From Actinomadura barringtoniae (GTDB taxonomy: Bacteria > Actinomycetota > Actinomycetes > Streptosporangiales > Streptosporangiaceae), in NCBI RefSeq assembly GCF_017573505.1, contig NZ_JAGEOJ010000008.1, positions 186,001 through 250,000 of the forward strand: a stretch of 64,000 bases of DNA, written 5' to 3'. The position numbers and the translations under genes are program-made. This document shows positions 8,891 to 18,521 of this stretch, in pieces (within the stretch, counting starts at the first letter, position 1; each line of letters starts with the position of its first letter). Under the pieces are notes generated by a model. That model was not told the origin of the DNA and did no database searches. It saw nothing but the letters and a program-made list of their open reading frames with translations.

Positions 8891-8965
8891 GGTGCGCGGA
8901 CGCAGCTGCGCGGTGCGCGGATGAGAGGGCGCGGGTGAGAGGGCGCAGGTGCGCGGTACCGCGCA
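8891..8965. promoter_or_regulatory. Repeat-rich candidate operator between divergent genes
   Basis: The gap between the cyclase-homology gene (minus) and the 9011 gene (plus) holds three copies of GGTGCGCGG (8891-8899, 8912-8920, 8948-8956), a 14-base tandem pair beginning TGAGAGGGCGC (8922-8935, 8936-8949) and a perfect 16-base palindrome TGCGCGGTACCGCGCA (8950-8965). This density of repeats in a divergent promoter region looks like a binding platform, possibly for the adjacent TetR-like protein (inference). Confidence 0.45.
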
Positions 8966-9010
8966 GGCGCGCGCCTATGAAAGAAAGCTCCGTGGGAGCA
9001 CCATGCGAGT

Positions 9011-9940
9011 GTGGACCAGAAGCAGACGCTCAAGCAGCGGCTCCCCTTCCCCTACAACCAGGACCTGTCGCAGGTCCTGCGGAAGGTCGACCGCAGGACG
9101 CTGTTCAGCAAGTCCCGGATCGCCAACGACCCGGTCACGGCGGCCTACCTGGCGGCCGCGATGCGGCTGATCGAGCGGCACTTCGGGCCGGGCGCCGAAC
9201 GCTCGCCGGTCGACCCGAGCGACGAGAACTCGGTGGAGCGGCCGCTGCTGGGCTTCCTGTCCCAGCGTGCGGTGGCCGCCGAAGTGAGCCGCAACCCCGA
9301 CCCGTTCCCCCGGGTCGGCAGCGTGCCGACGCTGCGCAGCACGTGGCGGTCGCACTCGGACTTCATCGCCGACCTGCTGCGGTTCGGGCTGTGGTCGCAG
9401 TACCACCCGGCGCGGTGGGAGAGCGACAAGACGGCGGCGGCGATCGAGCAGCTGATCGACGGCGCCGAGCCCGACTTCGCGCAGTCGATCCACGAGCTCA
9501 GCTACCGCAACCTGATGATCTTCGTGGCGCGGCCGCGGTTCCGGCTGCGGCTGGTCGCGGTCGCGGCGGCCGAGGGCGACGAGGTGATCCGGGAGGCGCT
9601 CGGCGAGCTCTACCACGAGGCGCTGGTGTCGTGGCGGGCCGTCTTCGTCGAGGTGCTGCGCAACCGAGGCCTGCAGCTGCGGCCCGGAGTGCAGCCCGAC
9701 GACTTCGTCAACATGCTCGCCGCGGTCGCCGAGGGGACCGCCGTGCATGCGCTGTCGGCGCCGTCGCCGCTGGTCATCGACCATGAGCGGCGGCGCACGC
9801 TGCTCGGCACTGCGGCGCTGGCGCTGATCCACGGCTGCCTGGAACGGGTGGACGAGGCCGACGGCAGCTCGCTGGAGCAGGCCGTGCACGCCAAGGTCTA
9901 CGGCAAGCTCCCGCCAGAGGAGGAGGCGCAGGCCTCATAA
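9011..9940 (+). CDS. Uncharacterised helical protein, possibly TetR-like
   Basis: 309-residue protein that I do not firmly recognise. It is predicted to be almost all alpha-helical, with no signal peptide or membrane segment. Around residues 95-125 the pattern VGSVPTLRSTW followed by FIADLLRFGLW resembles the recognition helix and following helix of TetR-family regulators. The C-terminal half (EALGELYHEALVSWRAVF, then DDFVNMLAAVAEGTAVHAL) resembles a TetR ligand-binding domain. If so, the HTH is internal and preceded by an unusual 90-residue N-terminal extension. The start is GTG 9011, with GGGAGC 8 bases upstream. It is divergent from the cyclase-homology genes across a repeat-rich region, consistent with a local regulator. 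Confidence 0.6.
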   Translation: MDQKQTLKQRLPFPYNQDLSQVLRKVDRRTLFSKSRIANDPVTAAYLAAAMRLIERHFGPGAERSPVDPSDENSVERPLLGFLSQRAVAAEVSRNPDPFPRVGSVPTLRSTWRSHSDFIADLLRFGLWSQYHPARWESDKTAAAIEQLIDGAEPDFAQSIHELSYRNLMIFVARPRFRLRLVAVAAAEGDEVIREALGELYHEALVSWRAVFVEVLRNRGLQLRPGVQPDDFVNMLAAVAEGTAVHALSAPSPLVIDHERRRTLLGTAALALIHGCLERVDEADGSSLEQAVHAKVYGKLPPEEEAQAS

Positions 9941-9949
9941 CAGGCAGGC

Positions 9950-11626
9950 TCAGGCCTCGTGGACGACCCGGCCGTCCACGAAGGTGAGGGCCACGGCGGT
10001 GTCGGCGATGGCGAGCGGGGGGCCGTCGAACGGGTCGCGGTCCAGGACGACCAGGTCGGCGCGGTTGCCCGGCCGCAGGCTACCGGCGTCGTCCAGGTGG
10101 TTCACGTGGGCGGCGCCGGCGGTGTAGGCCGAAAGGGCCGTGGCCAGGTCAAGGGCCTGCCCGGGCAGGAACGGCTCGGCGGCGCGGCCGGGCTCGATCC
10201 GGTTGACGGCGACGTGCACGCCCTTGATCGGGTCGGGGCTGCTGACCGGCCAGTCGCTCCCCGCCGCGAGCGTGGCCCCGGCGCGGCGCAGGTCGCCGAA
10301 CGGGTACTGCCGGGCGGCGAGCCCGGGCCCGAGGAACGGGATGGTCAACTCGTCCATCTGCGGTTCGTGGGCGGCCCACAGCGGCTGCATGTTGGCGGTG
10401 GCGCCGAGGCCGCGGAAGCGCGGCACGTCGTCGGGGTGGACGACCTGCAGGTGGGCCAGGTGCGGGCGGGTGTCGCGCCAGCCGTTGGCCCTGCGGGCCG
10501 CCTCGACGGCGTCCAGTGCCTCGCGGACCGCGCGGTCGCCGAGGGCGTGGAAGTGCACCTGGAAGTCCAGGGCGTCCAGCGCCGCGACGTGCTCCTTCAG
10601 CTCGTCGGGGTCGAAGAAGCTGAGGCCGCTGTTGCCGGTGGCGCAGCCGCACGCGTCCACGTACGGGGCGGTCATCGCGGCGGTGAAGTTCTCCGCCACC
10701 CCGTCCTGCATGATCTTGACGGTGCCGCAGCGGAGCCGGCCGGTGGTGAGGCGCTCGCGGCGGCCGAGCAGGGCGGGGATCTGGTCGGTGCCGCGCCCGC
10801 GCGACCACCACAGCGCGCCGACCACGGTCGCGGTGAGGGAACCGTCCTGGGCGGCGGTCAGGTAGGCGTCGGAGACGTCGGGGTAGCCGTCGGTTCCGCC
10901 CACGATCGCGTCCTGCCAGGCGGTGATGCCGAGGCCGTGCAGGAGCTTCTGCGCCCGCATCAGCCCCTCGAGCCGGTCCGCGGCGGTCACTGGGGGAACG
11001 AGGGACCCGACGAGGTCCATCGCGCCCTCCTGGAGCATCCCGCAGGGCTCGCCGCCGGGCTCGCGTTCGATGCGCCCGTCGCCGGGGTCGGGCGTGGCGG
11101 CGGTGATCCCGGCCAGTTCCAGGGCCCGGCTGTTCACCCAGGCGCCGTGGTGGTCGCGGTTGACCAGGAACACGGGCCGGTCCGGAACGATCGTGTCGAG
11201 CACGGCCCGCGACGGCACGCCGCCCGGGAAGCTCTCCATCGACCAGCCGCCGCCGGTGATCCACTCCCGTTCAGGATGGGCGGTCGCGTACCCGCGGATG
11301 CGCCGCTCGTACTCGGCCGGATCAGTGGTCCCGGCGAGGTCGCACTGCCCGAGCTCCACCCCGCCCATCACGGCGTGGATGTGGGCGTCCTGGAAGCCCG
11401 GCAGCAGCAGCCGCCCGCGCAGATCGACGACCTCGGTGCGCGGGCCCCGCAGCTCCCCGACCTCGTCGTGGCCGACCGCCACGATCCGGCCGTCGCGGAC
11501 CGCCAGGCTGGTCGCCCAGGAACGCGCCGAGTCCATGGTCATCACGGGTCCGCCGGTGAACAGCAGGTCTGCGGGGGCGTCGTCGGCCCTGGCGGAGGCG
11601 GGCTTGGCGGGGGCGTGCTCGGTCAT
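9950..11626 (-). CDS. YtcJ-like amidohydrolase (amidohydrolase 3 family)
   Basis: 558-residue cytosolic metal-dependent hydrolase. Seen: the N-terminal beta-sandwich start DLLFTGGPVMTMD, the metal motif GFQDAHIHAVMGG, the mid-barrel FHALGDRAVREALDA, the late AAGSDWPVSSPDP, and a closing NRADLVVLDRDPF typical of the family. The length suits YtcJ/N-substituted formamide deformylase-type proteins. The substrate is unknown; these enzymes cleave amide or carbamate C-N bonds. It faces the 9011 gene convergently with only 9 bp between them and stands apart from the sugar operon downstream. Confidence 0.88.
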   Translation of the reverse strand: MTEHAPAKPASARADDAPADLLFTGGPVMTMDSARSWATSLAVRDGRIVAVGHDEVGELRGPRTEVVDLRGRLLLPGFQDAHIHAVMGGVELGQCDLAGTTDPAEYERRIRGYATAHPEREWITGGGWSMESFPGGVPSRAVLDTIVPDRPVFLVNRDHHGAWVNSRALELAGITAATPDPGDGRIEREPGGEPCGMLQEGAMDLVGSLVPPVTAADRLEGLMRAQKLLHGLGITAWQDAIVGGTDGYPDVSDAYLTAAQDGSLTATVVGALWWSRGRGTDQIPALLGRRERLTTGRLRCGTVKIMQDGVAENFTAAMTAPYVDACGCATGNSGLSFFDPDELKEHVAALDALDFQVHFHALGDRAVREALDAVEAARRANGWRDTRPHLAHLQVVHPDDVPRFRGLGATANMQPLWAAHEPQMDELTIPFLGPGLAARQYPFGDLRRAGATLAAGSDWPVSSPDPIKGVHVAVNRIEPGRAAEPFLPGQALDLATALSAYTAGAAHVNHLDDAGSLRPGNRADLVVLDRDPFDGPPLAIADTAVALTFVDGRVVHEA

Positions 11627-11714
11627 GGTCGTACGGTACAGACCGGAACGGGCGCCTCCCAGGCAGGATGCCGGGAGACGCCCGCGCGAACGGCGATCAG
11701 CGGGATCAGCTCGT

Positions 11715-12605
11715 TCAGCCGATGTGGTACGGGTCGCCGTAGACCTTCCAGTCCAGCGGCGTGTGCAGGTCGAGGTTGCCCTTCTTGAGGAAGACGCGCT
11801 GCTCGGTGTCGACCCGGCTGGTGTCGCTGTGCGCCTCCTCCTTCTTCATCTCGACCACGCGCTCGTCGAGGAAGGCGTTGAGGTACTTGACCTCGTCGCC
11901 GCCCTGGGACGGGGGCTTGGCCTTCTTGAGGGCGCGGTTGCGGATCGGGTTGATCTCGCCGTGCATGACCATGGCGTCGTAGTAGATGAACTGGCCGAGG
12001 GTGCCGAGCCCGTCCTTCTTGGCCTGCGCGACCGAGGGGTTGAAGTAGACGCGGTCGCGCTCGTCGTTCTGCGCGGTCTTGAAGACCGAGTCCTTGGCGG
12101 CGGTCTTCCAGGCCGAGGTGTAGCCACTGAGGCCCGAGTGCGAGTCCGAGCCGTTCACCTTGCGCAGCGCGGGCAGGTACTTGGCCAGCACGTTGCCGGG
12201 CTTGCGGTCGGTGTAGAGCTCGACCAGGTCGAGCATGTCGCCAGTGCCCGAGCAGAAGCCGATGATCCCGGCGGTGTACCCGCGGCCGTCGCCGATGTCC
12301 TCGATGTAGCCGTACTGCGCCTTCCAGTCCAGCGAGGAGTTCTCCGCGCTGGACACCAGTTCCATGGCGTACTCCTTCTTCACCGGGTCGTCGAGGCCCG
12401 GTGCGGCCTTGACGGCGGCGACCGCCGAGGCCGAGTGCGCGGAGGCCGCGCAGGCGGTCGCGCCGGAGAAGGCGGGGGCGGCCAGCAGCAGCGCGGCGAA
12501 CGCGACATGCCGGGTGCGGCGAAGGGCCGCGGATCGGCGCGGAGCTTTGGACAGGCTCGGAGCTTTGGACAGGCGGGGACGTTCCTGGGGCGGGGGTGCG
12601 TGCAT
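11715..12605 (-). CDS. csn: Secreted GH46 chitosanase
   Basis: Endo-acting chitosanase that hydrolyses beta-1,4 bonds in chitosan, 296 residues with a signal sequence (Arg-rich n-region, hydrophobic core, cleavage near ASAHS). The mature part closely follows the Streptomyces N174-type enzyme: MELVSSAENSSLDWKAQYG contains the catalytic Glu and EDIGDGRGYTAGIIGFCSGT the catalytic Asp; QNDERDRVYF and DTSRVDTEQRVFLKKGNLDL are also family-typical. The ATG at 12605 follows AAGGACG. Promoter-proximal DNA carries a palindrome (12629-12647). A strong stem-loop separates it from the upstream GH3 gene, so it is transcribed alone. Confidence 0.95.
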   Translation of the reverse strand: MHAPPPQERPRLSKAPSLSKAPRRSAALRRTRHVAFAALLLAAPAFSGATACAASAHSASAVAAVKAAPGLDDPVKKEYAMELVSSAENSSLDWKAQYGYIEDIGDGRGYTAGIIGFCSGTGDMLDLVELYTDRKPGNVLAKYLPALRKVNGSDSHSGLSGYTSAWKTAAKDSVFKTAQNDERDRVYFNPSVAQAKKDGLGTLGQFIYYDAMVMHGEINPIRNRALKKAKPPSQGGDEVKYLNAFLDERVVEMKKEEAHSDTSRVDTEQRVFLKKGNLDLHTPLDWKVYGDPYHIG

Positions 12606-12628
12606 GAGACGTCCTTGCGGGGAACATA

Positions 12629-12647
12629 GTTAGGAACCTTTCCTAAC
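12629..12647. promoter_or_regulatory. Palindromic operator upstream of chitosanase gene
   Basis: Arms GTTAGGAA (12629-12636) and TTCCTAAC (12640-12647) are perfect inverted repeats around a 3-base spacer, 24 bp upstream of the csn start. A conserved palindrome ahead of actinomycete chitosanase genes is known to bind the ROK-family repressor CsnR. I recall the arrangement but not the exact consensus, so the match is probable rather than proved. Confidence 0.65.
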
Positions 12648-12702
12648 CAACGCACAGGAAAGCACCCCGCACCGGGCGCGACAAGGGCCCAATTCATGGC
12701 AG

Positions 12703-12745
12703 TGGTCCCGTCAACGCCCCGCAGAGAGAGGCATTGACGGGACCA
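12703..12745 (-). terminator. Stem-loop terminator of the GH1-GH3 operon
   Basis: A 16-bp stem (arms 12703-12718 and 12730-12745, starting TGGTCCCGTCAA) with an 11-base loop. As minus-strand RNA the single imperfect position is a G-U wobble; as plus-strand RNA it is a C-A mismatch, so it serves the minus-strand transcript. It begins 75 bp past the GH3 stop and has no T-run, as is common in high-GC actinobacteria. Confidence 0.75.
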
Positions 12746-12819
12746 CCAGGGATCATGCCGATCCGTTATATCCAGGGTTGCGGTGTGTCATCGGACATTC
12801 ACGACAGCACCGGACGCCC

Positions 12820-15099
12820 TCAGCGGACGGTCAGGTCGGCCGTTTTGTCCCCCGCACTGATCTGGTACGCCCCCGGCTGCGCGACCGGGGTGCCCGCGCC
12901 GTTGATGTCGCCGGGCGTGACCGCCAGGTTGGACATCGGGAACGACACCGTGACCGACCTGGTCTCCCCCGCCTTCAGGCTGACGCGGGTGAACGTGGCC
13001 AGCCGCCTGGCGGGCGCCAGGATCCGGCTGACCGGCTGCGAGGCGTACACCGGCACGACCATGTCGCCGTCCCGGCCGCCGGTGTTGCTCACCTGGACCG
13101 TCACCTTCACGGTCCCGTGCGAGGACACCGACGACGAGCCGAGCGACAGGCCCCGCACGCCGAACGTGGTGTAGGACAGCCCGTACCCGAACGGGAAGAG
13201 CGGGTCGTAGGACGAGCTCGGCCCGCTGTTGGTGCCCGGCAGCTGCTGGTAGAACATCGGCTGGTCGCCGATCGTCTTCGGCCACGACACCGGCAGCCGG
13301 CCGCTCGGGTTCGCGCGGCCGAACAGCACGTCGGCGACCGCGGTGCCCGCCTCGCTGCCCGGCAGCCACGCCATCACCAGCTGCTTGGCGTCGGCCGCCT
13401 TGCCCAGCACGAGCGGCCGGGACGCGACGACGACCACGATGACCTTCTTGCCGGTGGCCTGCAGCCGTTCCACCAGGTCCTGCTGGTCGGCCGAGAGCTC
13501 GGGCGCCTCGCTGTCGTTCACGCCCTCCGCGCCGGGCTTCTCCCCGACCGCGACGATCGCGGCGTCGGCGTCCTTGGTCTTGTCGACGGCCTCGTCAGCG
13601 GTCTTGGCCAGCTCCACCTTGCCGTCGCCCAGGAGCTTCTTCACGCCCTGGTAGATCGTGACGCCCGGGTCGGTGACGTTGTCGGGGATCCCCTGCCAGC
13701 CGATGGTCCAGCCGCCGTCCTGCCACGGCACCGAGTCGCCGGCGGGACCGGCGACGACGACCTTGCCGAGCCCGGTGGACAGCGGCAGCGCGTTCCCGTC
13801 GTTCTTCAGCAGCGTCATCGACTCGGTGGCGGCCTTGACCGCCAGGTCCTTGTCAGCGCCGAGCACGGCCGCGTCGGCCTTGGACGGGTCGACGTAGGGG
13901 TGCTCGAACAGGCCGAGCTGGAACTTCAGCGTCAGCACGCGCGCCACGGCGTCGTCCAGCCGCGACCGCGAGACCTTGCCGCTCTTCACCTGGGCGAGCA
14001 TGCCGTCGATGTAGCCGTCGACGGTGTCGGGCGGCAGCATCGCCACGTCCACGCCGGCGTTCATCGCGATGCCGGCCGCGTCGGCGTAGGTGCCCGCGAT
14101 CTTGTACGCGGTCTGCAGCGACTGCACGTCGTTCCAGTCGCTGATCACCACGCCCTTGAAGCCCCACTGGCGGCGCAGCACGTCGGTGAGCAGGTACTTG
14201 CTCGCGTGCGCCGGGATGCCGTTGATCGCGCCGGAGTTGACCATGACGGTCTGCGCCCCGGCGTCGACGGCGGCCTTGTAGGACGGGAAGAAGGTGTCCT
14301 GCAGGTAGCGCAGGTCCAGCTGCGACGCGGTCCGGTCATGCCCGTTCAGCGGCGCGGAGTAGGCGGCGAAGTGCTTGACCGTCGCCGCGACCTGCCTGCT
14401 CTGCTGCATGCCCTTCACGAAGGCCGATCCCATGGCGCCCGACAGGTGCGGGTCCTCGGAGTAGGTCTCGTAGTAGCGGCCCCAGCGGGTGTCGCGCGCC
14501 ACGTCCTGCACCGGCGCGAAGTCCCAGTTCGGACCGGTCGCCTTGACGGCCTTGGCCGTCGACTGGCCCATCGCCTCCGACACCGCCGGGTCCCAGGTCG
14601 CGCCGACGCCGGTCTGGTGCGGGAACTTGGTCGCCCCGAGGACGTTGTTGTGCCCGTGCACGGCGTCCACGCCGTACAGGATCGGGATGTGCAGCCGGTT
14701 GTTGTCGATCGAGTACTTCTGGATCGTGTTGACCATCTCGGCCCACGCGCTGGGCTTGTTCTGCGGCGGGGTCTCGCCGCCGCCCGACAGGATCGACCCG
14801 ACGTGCTGGTCGGCGAGGACGTGCTTCATGCAGGCCTGGTTGAGCTCGCCGCCCGACCACTCGCACTCGCCCTGGATGTTGACGACGGCGGGCTGGGCCG
14901 TCTGGCCGACCTTCTCCTCCACGGTCATGCGCTTCAGCAGGTCGGAGACGCGTTTGGAGGTGGAGGCGGCCGGGTCGAGATAGGTGGGCGTGGAACGCGC
15001 GGTCGCCGGGCCGGGCGCCATGACCAGCGCCAGCACCGCGGGGACCATGAGCGCCCCAGCCCGTACGACGATACGGGGTACTGGGATGAGGGGTTTCAC
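12820..15099 (-). CDS. Secreted GH3 beta-glucosidase/beta-xylosidase-type enzyme
   Basis: 759-residue exported glycoside hydrolase of family 3. A signal peptide (hydrophobic ALMVPAVLALVMAPG, then ATARS) is followed by the (beta/alpha)8 domain with KHFAAYSAPLNGHDR and the nucleophile Asp in VVISDWNDVQSL, then the alpha/beta sandwich domain (SMTLLKNDGNALPL, FGRANPSGRLPVSWP) and a C-terminal fibronectin-III-like domain. GTG 15099 is used because AAGGAG lies just upstream; longer in-frame starts run into the GH1 gene. It is the last gene of the importer operon, 10 bp after GH1. It likely trims beta-linked oligosaccharides outside the cell so the importer can take up the products. Glucoside versus xyloside preference cannot be decided by eye. 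Confidence 0.93.
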   Translation of the reverse strand: MKPLIPVPRIVVRAGALMVPAVLALVMAPGPATARSTPTYLDPAASTSKRVSDLLKRMTVEEKVGQTAQPAVVNIQGECEWSGGELNQACMKHVLADQHVGSILSGGGETPPQNKPSAWAEMVNTIQKYSIDNNRLHIPILYGVDAVHGHNNVLGATKFPHQTGVGATWDPAVSEAMGQSTAKAVKATGPNWDFAPVQDVARDTRWGRYYETYSEDPHLSGAMGSAFVKGMQQSRQVAATVKHFAAYSAPLNGHDRTASQLDLRYLQDTFFPSYKAAVDAGAQTVMVNSGAINGIPAHASKYLLTDVLRRQWGFKGVVISDWNDVQSLQTAYKIAGTYADAAGIAMNAGVDVAMLPPDTVDGYIDGMLAQVKSGKVSRSRLDDAVARVLTLKFQLGLFEHPYVDPSKADAAVLGADKDLAVKAATESMTLLKNDGNALPLSTGLGKVVVAGPAGDSVPWQDGGWTIGWQGIPDNVTDPGVTIYQGVKKLLGDGKVELAKTADEAVDKTKDADAAIVAVGEKPGAEGVNDSEAPELSADQQDLVERLQATGKKVIVVVVASRPLVLGKAADAKQLVMAWLPGSEAGTAVADVLFGRANPSGRLPVSWPKTIGDQPMFYQQLPGTNSGPSSSYDPLFPFGYGLSYTTFGVRGLSLGSSSVSSHGTVKVTVQVSNTGGRDGDMVVPVYASQPVSRILAPARRLATFTRVSLKAGETRSVTVSFPMSNLAVTPGDINGAGTPVAQPGAYQISAGDKTADLTVR

Positions 15100-15109
15100 C
15101 AGCGACTCC

Positions 15110-16555
<1,446 letters not shown>

Positions 16556-16610
16556 AGTTGTCCTCACTTCACGGGTCGCACGGGTCGGAGAGGTGGTCGG
16601 GAGAGCGGGG

Positions 16611-17450
16611 CTACTTGACGGCGCCCGCGGTGAGGCCGGTGATCAGGAAGCGCTGGAGCAGCAGGAACCCGGCGACGACGGGCACGCTGACCACGAGCGA
16701 GGCGGCCATCACCTGGTTCCAGAAGACCTCGTTCTGCGTCGAGTAGGCGCGCAGCCCGATCGAGAGCGTGCGGGTGGTCTCGTTGGTCATGACCGAGGCG
16801 AACAGCACCTCGCCCCACGCGGTCATGAAGGCGTACACGGTGACGGCGACGAGGCCGGGCACGGCGGCCGGGAGGATCACCTTGAACAGCGCGCCCATCG
16901 CGCCGCACCCGTCGACCTGGGCGGCCTCGTCCAGCTCGCGCGGCAGCGAGTCGAAGTAGCCGGCCAGCATCCAGATGGAGAACGGCAGCGAGAACGTCAG
17001 GTAGGTGAGGATCAGCGCGCCGCGGCTGCCGTAGAGGGCCAGGCCCGTCGCGTTGCCCACGTTCACGAAGATCAGGAAGAGCGGCAGCAGGAACAGGATG
17101 CCCGGGAACATCTGCGTGGACAGCACGGTGATCGTGAAGACCCGGCGGCCTGGGAACCGGTAGCGGCTGACCGCGTACGCGGCGAGGATCGCGATCGCCA
17201 CCGAGGCGACCGTCGCACCGCCCGCGATGATCACGCTGTTCACGAAGTAGCGGGCCAGCGGGACGGTCGTCCACATGTCGATGTAGGGCCGCACGGTCGG
17301 GTGGGACGGGAACCAGCGGAAGTCGCCCTGCACGTCCTGCAGCGGCTTCAGCGACGAGCTGACCATGGCGTACACCGGGATCAGCGTGAAGACCGTCAGC
17401 AGGGTGAGCACGATCCGCCGCGTCCAGATGAACGAGCGGGGCGGGTCCAT
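16611..17450 (-). CDS. Sugar ABC transporter permease (MalG type)
   Basis: 279-residue inner-membrane permease with about six hydrophobic segments. The first follows RRIVLTLLTVFTLIPVYAM. The EAA loop is DEAAQVDGCGAMG, contacting the shared ATPase, and the tail LLLQRFLITGLTAGAVK is typical of MalG-type CUT1 permeases. ATG 17450 is used; the frame is open further upstream but overlaps the other permease. No ATPase gene lies in the operon, so a shared MsiK-type ATPase elsewhere is expected, as in Streptomyces. Confidence 0.92.
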   Translation of the reverse strand: MDPPRSFIWTRRIVLTLLTVFTLIPVYAMVSSSLKPLQDVQGDFRWFPSHPTVRPYIDMWTTVPLARYFVNSVIIAGGATVASVAIAILAAYAVSRYRFPGRRVFTITVLSTQMFPGILFLLPLFLIFVNVGNATGLALYGSRGALILTYLTFSLPFSIWMLAGYFDSLPRELDEAAQVDGCGAMGALFKVILPAAVPGLVAVTVYAFMTAWGEVLFASVMTNETTRTLSIGLRAYSTQNEVFWNQVMAASLVVSVPVVAGFLLLQRFLITGLTAGAVK

Positions 17451-17499
17451 GGGCGATCGCGCGGATCGCCTCGGGCGATCGGGCGTGCGCCTTGAGCGG

Positions 17500-18519
17500 C
17501 TAGACACGGGCGGCCCTCCGTCGCGAGGTGGCCAGGAGGTAGACCACCGAGACCAGCAGCAGGAACAGCAGGAGCAGCACCGACATCGCGGCGCCGGCGC
17601 CGAAGTTCCAGGTGACGAACGACTCCTGGTAGATGTGCACCGAGATGAGGTCGCCGCGGTCGGGGGCGGCCTTGCCGAACAGCACGAACGGCGTGTTGAA
17701 GTCGTTGAAGGTCCACAGGAACAGGACCAGCACGAGCACCTGGTTGATCGGCCGCAGCGCGGGCATCGTGATGTGCCTGACCTGCTTCCAGATCCCGGCA
17801 CCGTCGATCGCGGCCGCCTCGTACTGCTCGCGCGGCACGTTCTGCAACCCGGCCATCAGCACCAGGAACGCGAACGGCCAGGACCGCCACACGATGACGG
17901 TGATCAGCGCCCAGAAGCTGTTGTCGCCGATCAGCCAGAACGGCCGGTCCGAGCTCACGTGCAGCTGGTCCACCAGGACGTGGTCGACCATGCCGGTGTC
18001 GCGCTGGAAGAGGAACGACCAGGTGATCACGGCGGCGTAGACCGGCAGCGCGTACGGCACCAGGAACAGCGCGCGCAGCAGCCCCCGGCCGCGGAAGCGG
18101 TCCTGCATGAGCACCGCCGCGGTCGTTCCGAGCAGCCACGACAGCCCGACGGCCAGGATCGTGACCAGGACGGTGACCACGAACGAGCGCAGCAGGTCCT
18201 TGCCGACGGCGCCGTGCAGGTCGACCGCGACCCGGTAGTTGTCCAGCCCGGCCGACGGCGCCTTCGACCAGTCCCGGATGAAGAACAGGGTCAGCTCGCG
18301 GAAGCTCATCCACAGCCCGGTGACCATCGGCACCAGGTGCACGATCAGCTCGGCGACGACCGCCGGCAGCAGGAGCAGGTACGGCAGGCCGCCGCGCCGC
18401 AGCCGGCCGCCCAGGCGGCCGGGCGGGCGGCCCCGGCGGGCGGCGCGGCGGGCGAGCACGCCCGTCCGCGCCGGTCCCGCGGGGTCCCGCCTGGTCGTGC
18501 CGGGCGTGGTCACACTCAC
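17500..18519 (-). CDS. Sugar ABC transporter permease (MalF type)
   Basis: 339-residue inner-membrane permease of the CUT1 family. An Arg-rich cytosolic N-terminus (RRAARRGRPPGRLGGRLRR) leads into YLLLLPAVVAELIVHLVPM, and about six membrane segments follow. The coupling loop is YEAAAIDGAGIWKQVRHITMP. It is the partner of the 16611 permease and directly follows the binding-protein gene (2 bp gap), so the transcript order is SBP, F, G, GH1, GH3. Confidence 0.93.
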   Translation of the reverse strand: MSVTTPGTTRRDPAGPARTGVLARRAARRGRPPGRLGGRLRRGGLPYLLLLPAVVAELIVHLVPMVTGLWMSFRELTLFFIRDWSKAPSAGLDNYRVAVDLHGAVGKDLLRSFVVTVLVTILAVGLSWLLGTTAAVLMQDRFRGRGLLRALFLVPYALPVYAAVITWSFLFQRDTGMVDHVLVDQLHVSSDRPFWLIGDNSFWALITVIVWRSWPFAFLVLMAGLQNVPREQYEAAAIDGAGIWKQVRHITMPALRPINQVLVLVLFLWTFNDFNTPFVLFGKAAPDRGDLISVHIYQESFVTWNFGAGAAMSVLLLLFLLLVSVVYLLATSRRRAARV

Positions 18520-18521
18520 CC

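Noticed and set aside
8848..9033. Upstream extension of the cyclase-homology gene to 9033
   Set aside because: The extra residues are Arg/Pro-rich, cover the repeat-rich promoter region, and overlap the divergent gene; ATG 8847 begins the conserved domain.
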